Assembly: GCA_036260945.1 (NCBI GenBank)
Contig: DATALT010000002.1
Location: 124,001 to 188,000 of the forward strand
Source of the DNA: Candidatus Babeliales bacterium
Lineage (GTDB): Bacteria > Babelota > Babeliae > Babelales > JACPOV01
Reading direction: 5' to 3'
DNA: 64,000 bases
Shown here: one piece after another, positions 62,440 through 64,000 of the stretch
Position numbering within the stretch: position 1 is the first letter of the stretch
Layout: the number at the start of each line of letters is the position of its first letter
Translations under genes and position numbers: made by a program
Notes under the pieces: model-generated
The model's input: only the letters and a program-made list of their open reading frames with translations
What the model was told of the DNA's origin: nothing
The model's database searches: none

Positions 62440-63477
62440 TTAGTGTGGATAAATAGGCGAAAACATAGCTAATCGCTTTTCGGGATCATTGGCGAGCTCG
62501 TTAATGTAATTCACGAGCTTCATAGGATTTCCCTCATTAACATAATCCACTTTAATAAAATTTGGGTAACGGCCTTTTAAAATTCCGGTATCCAAGCCTT
62601 CTTTTAAAACGCGTTCAAAGACTGCTTGCAACTTTGCGCCGTTTATTTTTTTATAGTTCGTGACAAACGGTGTGTACCCATACGCTAATTTATCAAGAAA
62701 CCGTGAAAATGATCCGCCAAGAATTTTTCCTCCCAAGGCGAAATGGTCAAGTTCAAAAAGATAGCGTACACATCCTTTGTGCTCAGTTTTTGAATGCAGT
62801 CTCTCTTTGAGCGCAACAGTAAAATCTTTGACGCCCGCCCATTGATTCTGAGCAATGGTTGCCCATTGAAAATAGGTATATTTAGTTGCTGCAAATTGCA
62901 GATGTGTGTTGAAACCTTGCTTATGCCCGGGAATATCGTTGAACAAAATGAGCCGCTTATTATGTTCAACCATCCACTGCAAGGTGGGCCATCCTTCTTT
63001 TTCAATCGGATTCCAATCTTCCGGTTTGAGAATTAAATAGGCAATGCCTGATTGTTCAAGATGTTCATCGAGAATTCCGCATTTGGTAACTCGATTCTCT
63101 ATCGTTATAGTAATAATTTCGTTTGGATGTTTTTCTAAAAATTCTTTAAAGAGGCTGAGCACCTTTTTTTTAAAATCGATATTTTTTTTGAATGGCTGAA
63201 TAAATTTATTGAGAGTATAACTGCCGTGGCAGACGCGAATCCGCGAACCTTTTTTTTCCAGATCGAGCTCAAATTGGCGAACACCAAGTTCAAGTTGCTC
63301 AGCAAGCGTATAATATTGATTTGCGTAAATGTATCCATGTCTCTCGGCAGCATATGCATTGTGCGAAGCTAGCCAGCACACATGATCATAGCGGCGATCA
63401 AGGGACGGCATAATAAATTGATCCTCGCCCAGAACGATAGCTGCAAAAAATAAACAAAATCCAAGATATATTTTCAC
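62440..63477 (-). CDS. Secreted PI-PLC-like phosphodiesterase (345 aa)
   Basis: A signal peptide (IYLGFCLFFAAIVLG) is followed by a PI-PLC X-type TIM-barrel domain. The catalytic pair is H39 (WLASHNAY) and H84 (VCHGSY), with E70 and D72 in the RQFELDLE strand for the substrate or metal site. The spacing of the two His (45) is close to that of bacterial PI-PLC. The substrate is probably phosphatidylinositol or a related lipid; secretion suggests it acts on host membranes. A GTG start follows AGGGAGATG. Confidence 0.8.
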   Translation of the reverse strand: MKIYLGFCLFFAAIVLGEDQFIMPSLDRRYDHVCWLASHNAYAAERHGYIYANQYYTLAEQLELGVRQFELDLEKKGSRIRVCHGSYTLNKFIQPFKKNIDFKKKVLSLFKEFLEKHPNEIITITIENRVTKCGILDEHLEQSGIAYLILKPEDWNPIEKEGWPTLQWMVEHNKRLILFNDIPGHKQGFNTHLQFAATKYTYFQWATIAQNQWAGVKDFTVALKERLHSKTEHKGCVRYLFELDHFALGGKILGGSFSRFLDKLAYGYTPFVTNYKKINGAKLQAVFERVLKEGLDTGILKGRYPNFIKVDYVNEGNPMKLVNYINELANDPEKRLAMFSPIYPH

Positions 63478-63582
63478 GCACCATCTCCCTAGCTATGCTT
63501 TTTTTTGAGCATAGTAGCTCTGAAGATGTGCCTGCAATGTATTTGGTATGCTTATTTATTAATTTCTGTTTTGTTAAATTAA

Positions 63583-64000
63583 TTATTCTTTTTTACTTTT
63601 TTCTTTTTGATGTTTTTCATATAACTGCATCCAAATTGAACGGTGATTTTGCGCTTCGTAATAATCTGGCAAATCATCTTTATAAATTTTTGCTTGCGGT
63701 AATAATAGGCCATTCACAGAAATGATTTCATATCGTTTGTTGTTATCCTCAGATCCTTCATAAAATTTTGTTTTAATACAAGAATCGAACTGACTCCGAA
63801 TCTTATTTTCGTTTTCCTCAGTGGCGAGATACGATTCCATTAAGGCAACTTTACCCCATGGCGTCCATAAAAAAAGAGGAGTGCGATCAAAGGAATCTTT
63901 TTCTAATAGTAAGCCTTGCTTAGTTATATTGGGGTAACTTGGAATTTGCTCTTCAAGACTTTTAAATAGAATTTGATCAGGAATAATATCTTTAAGAGAT
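63583..64000 (-). CDS. Hypothetical protein, 5' truncated by window edge
   Basis: The frame is open from the right edge (about 139 codons) to the stop at 63583, continuing past the first internal ATG at 63840, so the gene starts outside. The visible part, SLKDIIPDQILFKSLEEQIP to the end, includes a WTPWGKVALMESYLATEENENK segment and a hydrophilic Glu/Lys-rich tail. It is not recognised. No membrane segment is visible. Confidence 0.6.
   Translation of the reverse strand, partial: SLKDIIPDQILFKSLEEQIPSYPNITKQGLLLEKDSFDRTPLFLWTPWGKVALMESYLATEENENKIRSQFDSCIKTKFYEGSEDNNKRYEIISVNGLLLPQAKIYKDDLPDYYEAQNHRSIWMQLYEKHQKEKSKKE

Overview
The window reads as a chromosomal segment of a small-genome, AT-rich, Gram-negative bacterium that lives with a eukaryotic host. 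The best guess is the phylum Candidatus Dependentiae (TM6). This is an inference from gene content and style: about twenty short Sec-secreted proteins without recognisable homologues, eukaryote-like WD40 and Skp1-like modules, secreted ATPases and phospholipases, and otherwise compact housekeeping operons. No rRNA is present to settle it.

Layout: 1-6.6 kb holds the 3' end of an adenine/adenosine deaminase, several small secreted proteins and a 1108-residue, internally duplicated CPBP-type membrane protease. 6.8-14.5 kb holds radA, tdk, murA, a MutS-like ATPase with a signal peptide, an isolated atpG, a YacP/NYN nuclease and tsaE. 15.5-28.2 kb is the classic translation/transcription block: tRNA-Tyr, Gly, Thr, Thr, rpmG, tRNA-Trp, secE, nusG, rplK, rplA, rplJ, rplL, rpoB, rpoC, tRNA-Val. 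It lacks the tuf gene often found there, and RpoB carries a cysteine-rich insertion. 28.2-32.4 kb carries rpsO, pnp, rph and a holA-like gene broken by a one-base frameshift at poly-T tracts. 32.4-37.6 kb has a NlpC/P60-like pseudoenzyme, DUF502 and the conserved cdaA-cdaR-glmM operon, in which the diadenylate cyclase motifs of CdaA look destroyed.

37.8-42.9 kb is the most accessory-looking region: a secreted AAA+ ATPase, translationally coupled to a secreted polymorphic-toxin-like protein, followed by two tandem paralogous immunity-like genes and two further immunity-like genes, all on one strand. 43-51.8 kb has trpS, secreted proteins, uvrD/pcrA, a pair of related secreted coiled-coil proteins and hflX. 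52.3-55.9 kb is ffh-rpsP-khpA-trmD-rplS (no rimM; TrmD is fused to a second SPOUT methyltransferase-like domain). 56-64 kb holds a lipoprotein, secreted coiled-coil and WD40 proteins (one with a Skp1/BTB-like domain), murC, a secreted PI-PLC-like enzyme and a truncated gene at the edge.

Two themes link the accessory genes. Many secreted proteins share a signal-peptide end of the form [small residue]-Met, with Met predicted at the first mature position. Several exported proteins (AAA+ ATPase, MutS-like ATPase, Skp1-WD40 protein, PI-PLC) make most sense if they act in the host or on neighbouring cells rather than in the ATP-free periplasm. Peptidoglycan genes (murA, murC, glmM) show that a cell-wall pathway is at least partly kept.
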